Of a DNA stretch of 36,610 nt, positions 22,673 through 32,058 are shown piece after piece. The translations under genes were made by a program, and so were the position numbers. Below the pieces are notes generated by a model, which did no database searches, had not been told where the DNA came from, and saw nothing but the letters and a program-made list of their open reading frames with translations. Every line of letters starts with the position of its first letter. Positions within the stretch are counted from its first letter, which is position 1. This DNA comes from an uncultured Bacteroidales bacterium (GTDB lineage: Bacteria > Bacteroidota > Bacteroidia > Bacteroidales > P3), in assembly GCA_947165255.1 (NCBI GenBank), contig CAMUZR010000027.1, positions 1 to 36,610 of the forward strand, read 5' to 3'.

Positions 22673-23259
22673 TGAAAACTTCTGATATTATCAAAAACGG
22701 ACTCATCAAAGAAAACCCCACATGGGTACTCGTCCTAGGCATGTGCCCCACGCTGGCCACCACCACCTCCGCCATCAACGGCATGTGCATGGGCCTGGCC
22801 ACCACCTTTGTGCTCATGATGTCCAACACCGTCATCTCGCTGCTCAAATCCGTCATACCCGACAAAGTACGCATCCCCTCCTTCATCGTCGTCATTGCCA
22901 CCTTCGTCACCATCGTGCAGCTGGTCATGCAAGGATTCCTGCCCGACCTTTATGAAACCCTCGGCCTCTTCATCCCCCTCATCGTGGTCAACTGCATCGT
23001 GTTGGGCCGTGCCGAAGCCTTTGCCTCCAAAAACAATGTGGGCAACTCATTCCTCGACGGCCTCTTCATGGGACTGGGCTTCACCTGGGCGCTCACCCTC
23101 ATCGGCTTCTTCCGCGAACTGTTGGGCGGCGGTGCTGTGTTTGGGCACAGCATCATCGGCGGCAACGACGGCATGCTGCTATTCATTTTGGCCCCCGGCG
23201 GCTTCCTCGTCTTAGGCTATCTGATGGCTTTGGTACGCAAATTTCAGAAAAACTCATAA
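22672..23259 (+). CDS. rnfE: Rnf electron transport complex subunit E
   Basis: 195 residues, polytopic. The sequence KNGLIKENPTWVLVLGMCPT with its half-helix cysteine, IPLIVVNCIVLGRAEAFA, and DGLFMGLGFTWALTLIGFFR identify RnfE rather than the homologous RnfA (the RAEAF block is RnfE-specific). RnfE and RnfA form an inverted-symmetry pair that holds a 2Fe-2S cluster inside the membrane through their conserved cysteines. Here rnfE is the last rnf gene; no rnfA follows. Translation is probably coupled to rnfG through the one-base overlap. Confidence 0.95.
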   Translation: MKTSDIIKNGLIKENPTWVLVLGMCPTLATTTSAINGMCMGLATTFVLMMSNTVISLLKSVIPDKVRIPSFIVVIATFVTIVQLVMQGFLPDLYETLGLFIPLIVVNCIVLGRAEAFASKNNVGNSFLDGLFMGLGFTWALTLIGFFRELLGGGAVFGHSIIGGNDGMLLFILAPGGFLVLGYLMALVRKFQKNS

Positions 23260-23385
23260 AAAAAGTTAAAAATAAGGGGTCTAGGGGTAACTAAATCGGA
23301 CTTACTGGCTCTATTAAATAAAAGAATATAATTCTGCCAACCCGATTGGTAGTCTAGACAAAAAAAAATAATAAAAAAAAGGACT
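23260..23385. other. Spacer at the position where rnfA is expected
   Basis: 126 AT-rich bases with no open frame resembling RnfA and no obvious gene remnant. It carries A-runs and the palindrome GTCTAGAC near 23350. No mobile-element end is recognisable. Confidence 0.5.
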
Positions 23386-23829
23386 ATGAAAAAGATAATT
23401 GTATCCACAGTATTAATCATGATGACCTGCCTTGGTTTCAAGGTCAGCGCACAGAATTGTACTGAAATCGTACGCCCCTACCTGGAATTCAGAAACATTC
23501 CCCCCTCGGCTTATCCCGAACCAAAATTCGAGTGGCGTTGTCATTTTTCGTACAATACATTCTACCTTTGCGATAGTGTGCCCGAAGGTGCTACAGTCTT
23601 TGGCATCCAATCCCTTACCAACCTCATCACTGGGGAGCATCCTGCTGAAAACTACGTGGTCGACCTCGAAGTCTTCAGCTATTGGGCATGGGACTTCTCC
23701 AACTTCCAATTTCAGGACCCCAAAAACACCATCTATTTCGACACCCACAACAGCACCAACCGCTATTTGGCCGTCCGAACCTATTCCGATGCCTGCCAAC
23801 GTGCCGAAGAACAGCTCAACCAGAAATAG
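23386..23829 (+). CDS. Small secreted protein of unknown function
   Basis: 147 residues with a clear signal peptide, MKKIIVSTVLIMMTCLGFKVSA, then a mature chain of about 123 residues with four cysteines (Cys25, and those in FEWRCHFSYN, YLCDSVPEG and SDACQRAEE) that could form disulfides. The rest mixes aromatic and acidic residues (YWAWDFSNFQFQDPKN) and has no domain I recognise. It is too short for a T9SS C-terminal domain and none is visible. It lies between rnfE and the large T9SS protein on the same strand, 60 bases before the latter, so it may be exported alongside or serve it, which is inference only. Confidence 0.75.
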   Translation: MKKIIVSTVLIMMTCLGFKVSAQNCTEIVRPYLEFRNIPPSAYPEPKFEWRCHFSYNTFYLCDSVPEGATVFGIQSLTNLITGEHPAENYVVDLEVFSYWAWDFSNFQFQDPKNTIYFDTHNSTNRYLAVRTYSDACQRAEEQLNQK

Positions 23830-23889
23830 TGATTCCCGCCTTGTAATCAATCACCCGACATGAATTGAAGAACATTAAAATAAGATAAT

Positions 23890-26800
23890 ATGAAAAAGTT
23901 AGCAACAATAATAACACTCCTATGCTTCGGAATCCTGAGCGCCACAGCGCAGGACATGCGGCATATCAGTCTGAATGCCGATTTGAATGGCGACACCGTC
24001 GACGGTCCTGGCGCTGGCTTGAGAATCTATGATGACGGAGGAGAAATGCCCTACGGACATGGCTACGACTACAGCTGCGTCGTTCGCTCAACCTGCGACA
24101 GTTCCGACACTGCCAAAACTTTCCTCTCTGTGACCATCCTTAGTAATGAAATCGGCCCTTTCGACACCCTTTACATCTACGATGGCCCGGACACCTCCAG
24201 TCCGTTGTTAAATAAACTAAACTCCTCATACCAGTTTAGTACGAACCTCACATTCTACACCAGCAAATGGAACATTTCCCGCAGCCTGTGCATTCGTTTC
24301 CGTACCGGAATATTACATAGTACCGACACCGTGCCCCATCAAGGATTCGTACTTCACTTCGAATGCAATAAACCCTGCGAAAACGTTGTATCCGTAATTG
24401 ACAGCCTTTACGAGCGTCTGGACAGTGAAGGTAACATCATCGACACTCGCAAATTAGTACCCGTACCCACCGCCTTCGACTCTGTGTTCAAACAAATATG
24501 GGTCCCCGACTCAACCGTAGTGGGCGGTCACTATGAGGACGACAAAGACAGCCTCATCCGCGTCGATACCGTCGGCTGGACCGACGCAATCCTGCTCTGC
24601 ATGGGTCAGCAAGTGCGTTTCCATGGCCATGGAAAGTACTCTCATCAGCTTGGATACTACGAACCCGACGATGAAACCTCAAATTTTATATGGAGACTTG
24701 GCACGCCCGACACCAACGTAGGCATAGGCCACACCGTAATCGACTATGGCGGCTACCGCAACGTAGGCTGCTACGATGTAGTCTTATCAATAATCGACTC
24801 CAACGGTTGCAAGAATAAAAACTATGAGACTGTGCAGGTTCGTGTAGCACAAAACCCCATCAAAACCATCTTCGACCTCGCAACCATCTGCAACAACGAC
24901 TCGCTCATGGTCAACGTAGGTTATGAAGGCGACAACGGAACCCTCACCTTAAAGAAAATCAAATTTGCCGAAGTCGTTACCAAAGTCAACGACAACCGAG
25001 TCTTCATCCCCGACGGCCCCAACTGTCCGGGAGACCCCTGCTATAATGCTCCAGTCACTTTCAATGAATTCCCCGATGGCCGCGTAATTCAGTCCGGTAG
25101 CGACATCTGCTCCATCTGCGTCAACTACGAACACTCCTACATGGCCGACTACAGTTTGGCCATCACCTGTCCTACGTACGACAAAACCGCAGATCCCCAC
25201 GTTGGTCGTGCATTCCTGAAATACAAATACGCTTCTGATGCACCCGCAGGATATACCCCCCCACCAGATGCTGCTGGTGGCGGCGGCACCTATACCGGAT
25301 GCCCCGCTGGCAACCCTCCTGATGGCTGGGACAAACTACCTAGCCGCACTGGCAGCGACTGCGACTCCACTCGTAATCCTTGGGGCGTCGGTTGGAACTA
25401 TTGCTTCTCCCGCAACCAAGACTATACCCTCGTAACCGGCGAAAGCTGTAACACAATAAATCAAGATAATGCCTGCTTAGGCTCTTACCAATACATCAAC
25501 TTTCAAGAATTTCAGATTCCTATTATGGCCCCCCCATTCTACAATGCAGGCGAGGATGCCGGTGTGCACCGCATTCAAACAAAAGACTCCAGCAGCCACC
25601 CCGATATGGACAAATACTACCTGCCTGCCGACGATTTCAGCACCCTTGTCGGATGTCCCCTCAACGGTGAATGGAACATCGAAATATGCGACTACTATGC
25701 TATTGACAACGGATGGGTCTTCAACTGGTCCATGGACCTCTGCAACATCAGTTCTGGTGGCGGCTGCGACTATCAGGTCGGCATCGACTCGGTCGTATGG
25801 CGCCCCGACACCAACCGCGCAACCGACTTCTACAACGGTGTTTACAAAGGACTCCGCATCAACAAGAGATGGAACGACAGCACAGCCGCCTACATCTCCT
25901 CACCCGACACCAGTGGCGACTTCAATATCATACTTTCCATCTACGACGAGTTTAACTGCCAGTGGGACACCACAACCCATATCTCCACCGTCACCACTCC
26001 TCTTCCCTCCTTGGGCAACGACACCATCATCTGCGACGTGGCCACCATCACCCTCGATGCCACCGACAAGTACACCAACGAAAACTATAGCTATCTCTGG
26101 GAACCCTTCGGTGAAACCACACCTACTATTGCCACTACCCCCAGCACCAATTCCGACCACACTTATGTCGTAGAAGCCATCCACAGCGAGAAAAACATAC
26201 GCTGTGTCGCCCGCGACACCATCGTCGTGAAGGTGCTCCCCCAACCCATCCCCAATTTCGACCCCGGCATTTTCCCGATTGAAGGATGCGAACCTCTCAC
26301 CATCAACATAGTCAATACCACAAAGGATGGCTACAAATACCGCTGGGTCTTCGGCGACGGAACCTACTCCACCCTTAAAGACCCCACCCACTCATACGCA
26401 GCCGGCACCTACGACTTCAAATATTATGTCGAAAGCGAGGGCGGATGCAAAGACTCCCTCATCTACCCCGGCCTCGTAACCGTCTTCCCGCAGCCCGACG
26501 CACAGTTCTCCTGGGACCCCGTCTACCCCACCGTTCTGCATCCCAGCATCGCCCTCAACAACATCACCACACCTGATGACGGCACCAACATCTACCGTTG
26601 GGAAATCCAGTACGACAAGAACAACCCCTACTCCTACCATACCGACATCAACAAAAACCCAAGCTTCACCTGGCAACCGCCCGTCGGCGACGACATATCA
26701 GGCAACTACACCATCCGCCTCATAGCCTTCACCAACAACTACGGTCCCAGCGGTAGGAACATCCTCTGCAGCGACACCATCGAGAACACCATTCTTATCA

Positions 26801-27090
26801 TCAACGACCAGATTGAATTCCCCAACATGGTCACCCCCAATTCCGACGGCATCAACGACAAATTCGTCATCAAAAACCTCGTCGAAGGACTTGCCTACCC
26901 TGTCAACCAACTCGACATCTACGACAAATGGGGGTCGCGAGTCTTCCATGCCACCAACATCAACAAAGAAGAGGACTTTTGGGACCCCGCTGCCACCAAC
27001 AGCCCGGCAGGATCTTACTTCTATCGCTTCGTTGGCAAAGGATACAAAGGCAACATAGAGCATAACGGTGTCATCGAAGTGCTCAAATAG
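23890..27090 (+). CDS. Large T9SS type B cargo protein with CUB-like, P-domain-like and PKD domains
   Basis: 1066 residues. Signal peptide MKKLATIITLLCFGILSATA. A CUB-like region at about 30-160 includes FDTLYIYDGPDTSSPLL. Around 590-620 a proprotein-convertase P-domain-like strand set reads LNGEWNIEICDYYAIDNGW. A PKD domain near 800-850 has YRWVFGDGTYSTLKDPTHSY. The last ~90 residues (from about 976) are a gliding-motility/T9SS type B sorting domain: FPNMVTPNSDGINDKF, LDIYDKWGSRVFH and a terminal IEVLK. The protein should be exported through the Sec and type IX systems and displayed or released at the surface. No catalytic domain is seen, so a binding or adhesive role is most likely. It is 40 bases before another type B cargo gene. 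Confidence 0.9.
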   Translation: MKKLATIITLLCFGILSATAQDMRHISLNADLNGDTVDGPGAGLRIYDDGGEMPYGHGYDYSCVVRSTCDSSDTAKTFLSVTILSNEIGPFDTLYIYDGPDTSSPLLNKLNSSYQFSTNLTFYTSKWNISRSLCIRFRTGILHSTDTVPHQGFVLHFECNKPCENVVSVIDSLYERLDSEGNIIDTRKLVPVPTAFDSVFKQIWVPDSTVVGGHYEDDKDSLIRVDTVGWTDAILLCMGQQVRFHGHGKYSHQLGYYEPDDETSNFIWRLGTPDTNVGIGHTVIDYGGYRNVGCYDVVLSIIDSNGCKNKNYETVQVRVAQNPIKTIFDLATICNNDSLMVNVGYEGDNGTLTLKKIKFAEVVTKVNDNRVFIPDGPNCPGDPCYNAPVTFNEFPDGRVIQSGSDICSICVNYEHSYMADYSLAITCPTYDKTADPHVGRAFLKYKYASDAPAGYTPPPDAAGGGGTYTGCPAGNPPDGWDKLPSRTGSDCDSTRNPWGVGWNYCFSRNQDYTLVTGESCNTINQDNACLGSYQYINFQEFQIPIMAPPFYNAGEDAGVHRIQTKDSSSHPDMDKYYLPADDFSTLVGCPLNGEWNIEICDYYAIDNGWVFNWSMDLCNISSGGGCDYQVGIDSVVWRPDTNRATDFYNGVYKGLRINKRWNDSTAAYISSPDTSGDFNIILSIYDEFNCQWDTTTHISTVTTPLPSLGNDTIICDVATITLDATDKYTNENYSYLWEPFGETTPTIATTPSTNSDHTYVVEAIHSEKNIRCVARDTIVVKVLPQPIPNFDPGIFPIEGCEPLTINIVNTTKDGYKYRWVFGDGTYSTLKDPTHSYAAGTYDFKYYVESEGGCKDSLIYPGLVTVFPQPDAQFSWDPVYPTVLHPSIALNNITTPDDGTNIYRWEIQYDKNNPYSYHTDINKNPSFTWQPPVGDDISGNYTIRLIAFTNNYGPSGRNILCSDTIENTILIINDQIEFPNMVTPNSDGINDKFVIKNLVEGLAYPVNQLDIYDKWGSRVFHATNINKEEDFWDPAATNSPAGSYFYRFVGKGYKGNIEHNGVIEVLK

Positions 27091-27130
27091 GCCTCTGAGC
27101 CCAAAAGAAACAGTAATCAAGGGTGCCCTT

Positions 27131-30100
27131 ATGGACACCCTTTTACTGCTATTCTTAGCCCTTCCACTCTCCAACCTTCAAGCCCGTCAGCGCGACACCC
27201 TCGGCACCGGCAGCCGCATCTACTTCGTTCAAAACCTAGGCCAGTGGGACAGCCCCTTTCTTTTCAAGGCCGAGATGAACCGTGCAGCCTTCTTCGCCGA
27301 ATCTGACAGATTCACCTTCGTCATCAAGAGTACCCCCTCCGACGAAACCGGCCACCCCCATCATCATGGCGGCCCGGCCCATGCCTACCGTGTGCTTTTC
27401 GAGGGCTGCAACACCCACCCCACTGTCAGCGGGCAGGACATCAGTCCCGAAGAGGGCTACGACAACTACTTTCTCGGCAACCAACCGCACCGATGGGTCA
27501 CCCATGTGCCCCACCACAAAACCATCCTCTATCAAAACCTCTATCCCGGCATCGACATGGACGTCCGGGTGGCGCAGCATGCCCTCAAAAACAATTTCTA
27601 CATCAGTCCGGGTGCCAATCCCGCCCTCATCACCATGCGCTATGAGGGAATCGACAAACTCTATCTTTCCTCGGGCAACCTCATCATCCGCACCTCGGTA
27701 GGCGAAATCGTCGAGCTCAGCCCCTATGCCTATCAAGACAGCGACACCGGGCAGTGCGAGGTAGACGTCCGTTTCCGCGTCCAAGGCAACCGAGTCAGCT
27801 TTCTCGTGGGCGACTACAATCCCACACTCCCACTCGTCATCGACCCCGTCTTGCATTTCTCCACCTACACCGGCTCCTCTGCCGACAACTGGGGCACCAC
27901 CGCCACCTTCGACTACAAAAAGTGCACCTACACCTCAGGCCTTGTCTTTGCCACAGGGTACCCCGTATCCACAGGTTCCTACGACCAGAGTTTCAACGGC
28001 AACGGCGACATCGGCATCTTCAAATTCGACTCCACCGGTTCGCAGCGCATCTTTGCCACCTACCTCGGCGGTTCCTATGCCGACATGCCGCACAGCATGA
28101 TAGTCAACTCCTTCAACGAACTGGTCATCTTCGGAACCACCGGCTCGCGCGACTTCCCCACCACCCCACAAGCCTACGACACCTCCTTCAACGGAGGCAC
28201 CGTCCTTCACTACGAAGGAGGCGACTACGTCAATTACCCCAACGGCTCCGACATCTTCGTCAGCCGCTTCTCCAGCGACGGCACCCAGCTACAGGCCTCC
28301 ACCTACATTGGTGGCAGCGGAAATGACGGCCTCAACTACCGCAACTATTATTCCTACTTAAACATCATGTGCGGCAACGACTCGCTCTACTTCAACTATG
28401 GCGACGGCGCTCGTGGCGAAATCATCACCGACGACCTCAACAACATCTACATCGGCTCCACCACCTTCTCCTACAACTTTCCCGTCACCGTTGGCAGCGT
28501 CAACATCTATCCTCCTCTGAACCAAAACGGAGTCGTCCTCAAACTCGACTACAACCTGCGCAACATCATCTGGAGCACCTACCTCGGCGGCGACGGCGAC
28601 GATGCCGTCTACTCCATCGACGTCGACTCCAGCTACAACGTCATCGTATGTGGCGGCACCAACTCCACCAACTTCCCCACCTCGCCCGGTGCCTACCAGT
28701 CCACCTATGGCGGAGGCACGGCCGACGGCTTCATCACCAAAATATCCTACACCGGCGACCACATCATCAGCAGCACCTACTACGGCTCCGAAGCCTACGA
28801 CCAAATCTACTTTGTCCGCACCGGCAAACACGACGAAGTCTTTATCTACGGACAAACCAAGGCCACGGGCAACACCATGATATACAACGCCAACTACAAC
28901 ACCCCTGGTGCCGGCAACCTCCTGACGCGTTTCCACCCCGACCTCACAGGGCGTGTCTGGTCCACCGTCTTCGGCACCCCCCTGGGCCATCCCAACCTCT
29001 CCCCCACAGCCTTTGCGGCCGACATCTGCAACCGCGTCTATGCCGTCGGCTGGGGGCGCGACTTTGTGGGCTCCTGCGTCAGCGACTTTGCCCACGGCAG
29101 CTGCCATGGCATGGAAACCACCCCCGACGCCTTCCAAAGCACCACCGACGGACAGGACTTCTACATCCTTTCCATCGACAACACCGCCTCCCATCTCGAC
29201 TATGCCACCTTCTTCGGCGAGAGCTACAACGACGACCACCACGGCGGCGGCGACCACGTCGACGGCGGCACCTCGCGCCTCGACCGCCGCTCCACCCTCT
29301 ATCAGAGCGTCTGCGCCAGCTGCCACGGAGCCAATGCCTTCCCCACCACCCCCAACGTGTGGTCCGACAACAACGGAAGCACCCTCTGCAACAATGCCGT
29401 CTTCCGTTTCACCGTCCATACCGACTTCCCAGTGGCCGAATGCATCGTCCCGCCCGTAGGCTGTGCCCCCTACACCGTCAACTTCCAAAACACCGGCCGC
29501 GGCGACAGCTTCCAATGGGACTTCGGCGACGGCACCACCTCCACCGCCGCCAACCCCACCCACACCTACACCGCCGCTGGCAACTACACCGTGCGCCTCA
29601 TTGCCTTCCTGCAAGACGGATGCAAACCGTCCGACACCACCCATATCAAAATCTGCGTGCTCAACCCCAACCAAGGGCAACACCTGCTATTCCAACCCTG
29701 CGAGGGCGAACTCACCCAAATCGGACACCAGCCCATGCTGGGCTGCTCCTACCAGTGGCTCTCCGGCAGCGTGTCCGACTCCACCGTCGCCAACCCTTAC
29801 GTCACCCAGTCGGGCATCTACATCCTGCGCATCACCTCGCTCGACAGCAGCTGCTCCCAAACCGACACCTTCGAGGTACGCTTCAACGACATCCCCGCCA
29901 CCCTCGAAGTGCACAACCCCACCTGCCCTGGCTATGCCGACGGCTATGCCCTCGCCCATGTCCCACAGAACCTCCTGGGCCGCGTGCAGCTCCTCTGGGA
30001 CGGGCAGCCCGGCGACACCCTCCTCTCCTCTCTCAGCGCCGACGGCCGCCAGCACCTGCTCACCATCATCATGGGCAACTGCACCAACACCCACGCCTTC

Positions 30101-30850
30101 ACCATCGTCGACCCGCCCACCCTAGTCTACACCATCGAAGCCGACAGCATCCTCTGCGGCAGCGACTGCGACGGGTGGATACGGCTCACCTACGGCTATC
30201 CCGACGGCCCCACCACCGACAGCCTTATAGAAAACCTCTGCGAAGGCCTCCACACCGTCGCCTTTGCCGACAGCGCCGGCTGCCCCTACTCGGCCAGCAC
30301 CACCATCAAACGCGACACCCTGCTCAGCCACATGAGCGTCTGGGCCGACAGCTACGAAATCTTCCTCTCACAAAGCGTAGGGCTGCACGTCACCCCCCTC
30401 CCCGCAGCCACCTACAGCTGGACCGACCCCTCCACCCTCTCGCAGTCCTTCTCGCCCAACCCCGTTGCCACCCCCAACGACTCCGTCACCTACTACGAAT
30501 GCACCGTAGTGGACAGCCTCGGCTGCAGCTGGCGCGGAGGTCTCTCCATCCACTGCACCGAAGTAGACTGCGGCGCCCCCAACATATTCATCCCCAACAC
30601 CTTCTCTCCCAACGACGACGGCATCAACGACCGCCTCACCTTCAAAGGCAAATGGGTGCTGGAATTCCATTTGGCCATCTACTCCCGCTGGGGCGAGAAA
30701 GTATACGAAACCAACGATATCAACGACAGCTGGGACGGCCGCTACAACGGCAACTGGTGCCTGCCTGGAGTATACACCTACTACTGCCGCATCAAATGCG
30801 AGGCCGGACAGCAAAACCTCCTCAAAGGAGACATCACCCTCATCCGATGA
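27131..30850 (+). CDS. Large T9SS type B cargo protein with beta-propeller (SBBP-like) and PKD domains
   Basis: 1239 residues from the ATG at 27131, which starts the signal sequence MDTLLLLFLALPLSNLQA; an in-frame start at 27068 would overlap the previous gene. Residues 30-230 match the N-terminal domain that precedes SBBP propellers in Bacteroidota (FVQNLGQWDSPFLFKAEM, YPGIDMDVRV). About 240-730 holds repeated propeller blades (FATYLGGSYADMPHSM, STYIGGSGNDGLNY, STYLGGDGDDAVYSIDVD). A PKD domain lies near 775-825 (FQWDFGDGTTST). The C-terminal ~90 residues are a type B sorting domain (IPNTFSPNDDGIND, AIYSRWGEKVYET). A CASCH motif is at Cys728-His732. Surface display is well supported; ligand unknown. 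Its stop overlaps the next start (ATGA). Confidence 0.9.
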   Translation: MDTLLLLFLALPLSNLQARQRDTLGTGSRIYFVQNLGQWDSPFLFKAEMNRAAFFAESDRFTFVIKSTPSDETGHPHHHGGPAHAYRVLFEGCNTHPTVSGQDISPEEGYDNYFLGNQPHRWVTHVPHHKTILYQNLYPGIDMDVRVAQHALKNNFYISPGANPALITMRYEGIDKLYLSSGNLIIRTSVGEIVELSPYAYQDSDTGQCEVDVRFRVQGNRVSFLVGDYNPTLPLVIDPVLHFSTYTGSSADNWGTTATFDYKKCTYTSGLVFATGYPVSTGSYDQSFNGNGDIGIFKFDSTGSQRIFATYLGGSYADMPHSMIVNSFNELVIFGTTGSRDFPTTPQAYDTSFNGGTVLHYEGGDYVNYPNGSDIFVSRFSSDGTQLQASTYIGGSGNDGLNYRNYYSYLNIMCGNDSLYFNYGDGARGEIITDDLNNIYIGSTTFSYNFPVTVGSVNIYPPLNQNGVVLKLDYNLRNIIWSTYLGGDGDDAVYSIDVDSSYNVIVCGGTNSTNFPTSPGAYQSTYGGGTADGFITKISYTGDHIISSTYYGSEAYDQIYFVRTGKHDEVFIYGQTKATGNTMIYNANYNTPGAGNLLTRFHPDLTGRVWSTVFGTPLGHPNLSPTAFAADICNRVYAVGWGRDFVGSCVSDFAHGSCHGMETTPDAFQSTTDGQDFYILSIDNTASHLDYATFFGESYNDDHHGGGDHVDGGTSRLDRRSTLYQSVCASCHGANAFPTTPNVWSDNNGSTLCNNAVFRFTVHTDFPVAECIVPPVGCAPYTVNFQNTGRGDSFQWDFGDGTTSTAANPTHTYTAAGNYTVRLIAFLQDGCKPSDTTHIKICVLNPNQGQHLLFQPCEGELTQIGHQPMLGCSYQWLSGSVSDSTVANPYVTQSGIYILRITSLDSSCSQTDTFEVRFNDIPATLEVHNPTCPGYADGYALAHVPQNLLGRVQLLWDGQPGDTLLSSLSADGRQHLLTIIMGNCTNTHAFTIVDPPTLVYTIEADSILCGSDCDGWIRLTYGYPDGPTTDSLIENLCEGLHTVAFADSAGCPYSASTTIKRDTLLSHMSVWADSYEIFLSQSVGLHVTPLPAATYSWTDPSTLSQSFSPNPVATPNDSVTYYECTVVDSLGCSWRGGLSIHCTEVDCGAPNIFIPNTFSPNDDGINDRLTFKGKWVLEFHLAIYSRWGEKVYETNDINDSWDGRYNGNWCLPGVYTYYCRIKCEAGQQNLLKGDITLIR

Positions 30851-31677
30851 AAGACCAATTCGTCATAGCCTGCCTTGCCGACCTCAGTCTCAAAGAGGCA
30901 GTCATCACCCATTCCGCCCACCTGGCCCGCATGCTCAACAAAGGGCTCATCCTGCTCTATGTCGAAGACAAAAAATACGGCAACCCCTCCGTGGCCCAAG
31001 TCGAGAAAGAAATCCTCAACATCGAAGCCACCCTGCCAGAGGTCAAACCCGCCCATGTGCTCATGAAAGGCAACTTCAAAGAAGTAGTCAACGCACTCCC
31101 CACCCTGCTCAACGGCGTAGTGGCCGTGGCGGGCGTCAACCCCAAAGCCCCCGCCGGCTCCCTCACCCACCCCCGCACCCTGCTCCGCCTCTTCAACCAG
31201 TGCAAGATAGCCTACCTCACCGTCCAAGCCCCCCTGCACAGCAGCCACGACTACGACCGCGTGGCCTTCGGCATCGACTTCCGCAAAGAGAGCAAAGACA
31301 AACTCATCTGGGCCAGCTACTTTGCCCGCTTCAACCACAGCCAGCTCAACATGCTCCACTTCCATTACACCGACGAAGGCCTCCGCAACAAGTGGAACAA
31401 CAACATACTCTTCATGAACAAACTCTTCAAAAGCCTCGGCGTCACCTACACCGACCACACCGTAAGCGGACGCGCCCTCTTCCCCGAAACCATCATCTGC
31501 GACAGCGCTGCCGCCCTGCAGTGCGGCCTGCTCATCAGCGTCACCACCGACACCCGCGACCTCGACGTAGTCGAATGGGTGGCCGGCGTCCAAGAGCACC
31601 GCACCATACGCAACTCGGCACAAATGCCCGTCCTCTACATCAACCCCCGCAACGACATCTACGTCCTCTGCGACTAA
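30847..31677 (+). CDS. Divergent universal stress protein-like cytoplasmic protein
   Basis: 276 residues without a signal peptide. The ATG at 30847 overlaps the stop of the T9SS cargo gene as ATGA, implying translational coupling. The N-terminal half (FVIACLADLSLKEAVITHSA, LNKGLILLYVEDKKYGN) and the second half (DRVAFGIDFRKESKDKLIWA, LNMLHFHYTD, PVLYINPRNDIYVL) fit two Usp-like alpha/beta units. The usual nucleotide loop Gx2Gx9G(S/T) is not preserved in either half, so ATP binding is doubtful. Cytoplasmic stress-type protein coupled to an exported giant is unusual. It shares fold class with the Usp at 17746-18561 but little direct sequence. Confidence 0.8.
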   Translation: MKDQFVIACLADLSLKEAVITHSAHLARMLNKGLILLYVEDKKYGNPSVAQVEKEILNIEATLPEVKPAHVLMKGNFKEVVNALPTLLNGVVAVAGVNPKAPAGSLTHPRTLLRLFNQCKIAYLTVQAPLHSSHDYDRVAFGIDFRKESKDKLIWASYFARFNHSQLNMLHFHYTDEGLRNKWNNNILFMNKLFKSLGVTYTDHTVSGRALFPETIICDSAAALQCGLLISVTTDTRDLDVVEWVAGVQEHRTIRNSAQMPVLYINPRNDIYVLCD

Positions 31678-31695
31678 CCCCCACCCCCTCCCCCC

Positions 31696-31929
31696 ATGAA
31701 AAAAGCCCTCGTCTACATCGCCGTCGTCATCGCCTGCATCGCCTTCTGCTGCCTTTTCTCCATCCTAGGCACCCAATTCGAAGGAACCCAGAAAGTCAAC
31801 CCCTGGGCCTTCACCATCGGCATCCTAGTGGTGGCAGCCATCATGGCCCTGGTACACAAATTCACATCCAAAGACCAAGACACAACACCCCCAAACGGCT
31901 CTGACAAAGACCATTCGGAACAGCCGTAG
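31696..31929 (+). CDS. Small two-helix membrane protein
   Basis: 77 residues with two transmembrane segments, LVYIAVVIACIAFCCLFSIL and PWAFTIGILVVAAIMALV, and a charged polar tail (KFTSKDQDTTPP). It begins 18 bases after the Usp-like gene on the same strand and is likely its operon partner. No family recognised. Length and codon use fit a real gene; function unknown. Confidence 0.7.
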   Translation: MKKALVYIAVVIACIAFCCLFSILGTQFEGTQKVNPWAFTIGILVVAAIMALVHKFTSKDQDTTPPNGSDKDHSEQP

Positions 31930-31996
31930 GGCGCACCCGCCCGTGGCATCCGGCATAAAAAAAACCGACAAAAAATACCAATTAGATTTTTTTTTG

Positions 31997-32004
31997 TACT
32001 TTTG
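31997..32004 (+). promoter_or_regulatory. Candidate -7 promoter box for the lipoprotein gene at 32059
   Basis: TACTTTTG followed by C matches TAnnTTTG, 54 bases before the ATG. A poly-T stretch precedes it; no good -33 TTG is seen. Confidence 0.5.
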
Positions 32005-32058
32005 CAAAGTCAATACAAACAATAATAGTTGCGCCCGACACAAATCAGGGATAGACAA

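Noticed and set aside
28369..31677. Very long Arg/Pro/His-rich frame overlapping the propeller protein, its end in frame with the Usp-like gene
   Set aside because: The upstream part is compositional noise in another frame of the T9SS gene. The real Usp-like gene starts with the ATG at 30847, overlapping the T9SS stop.
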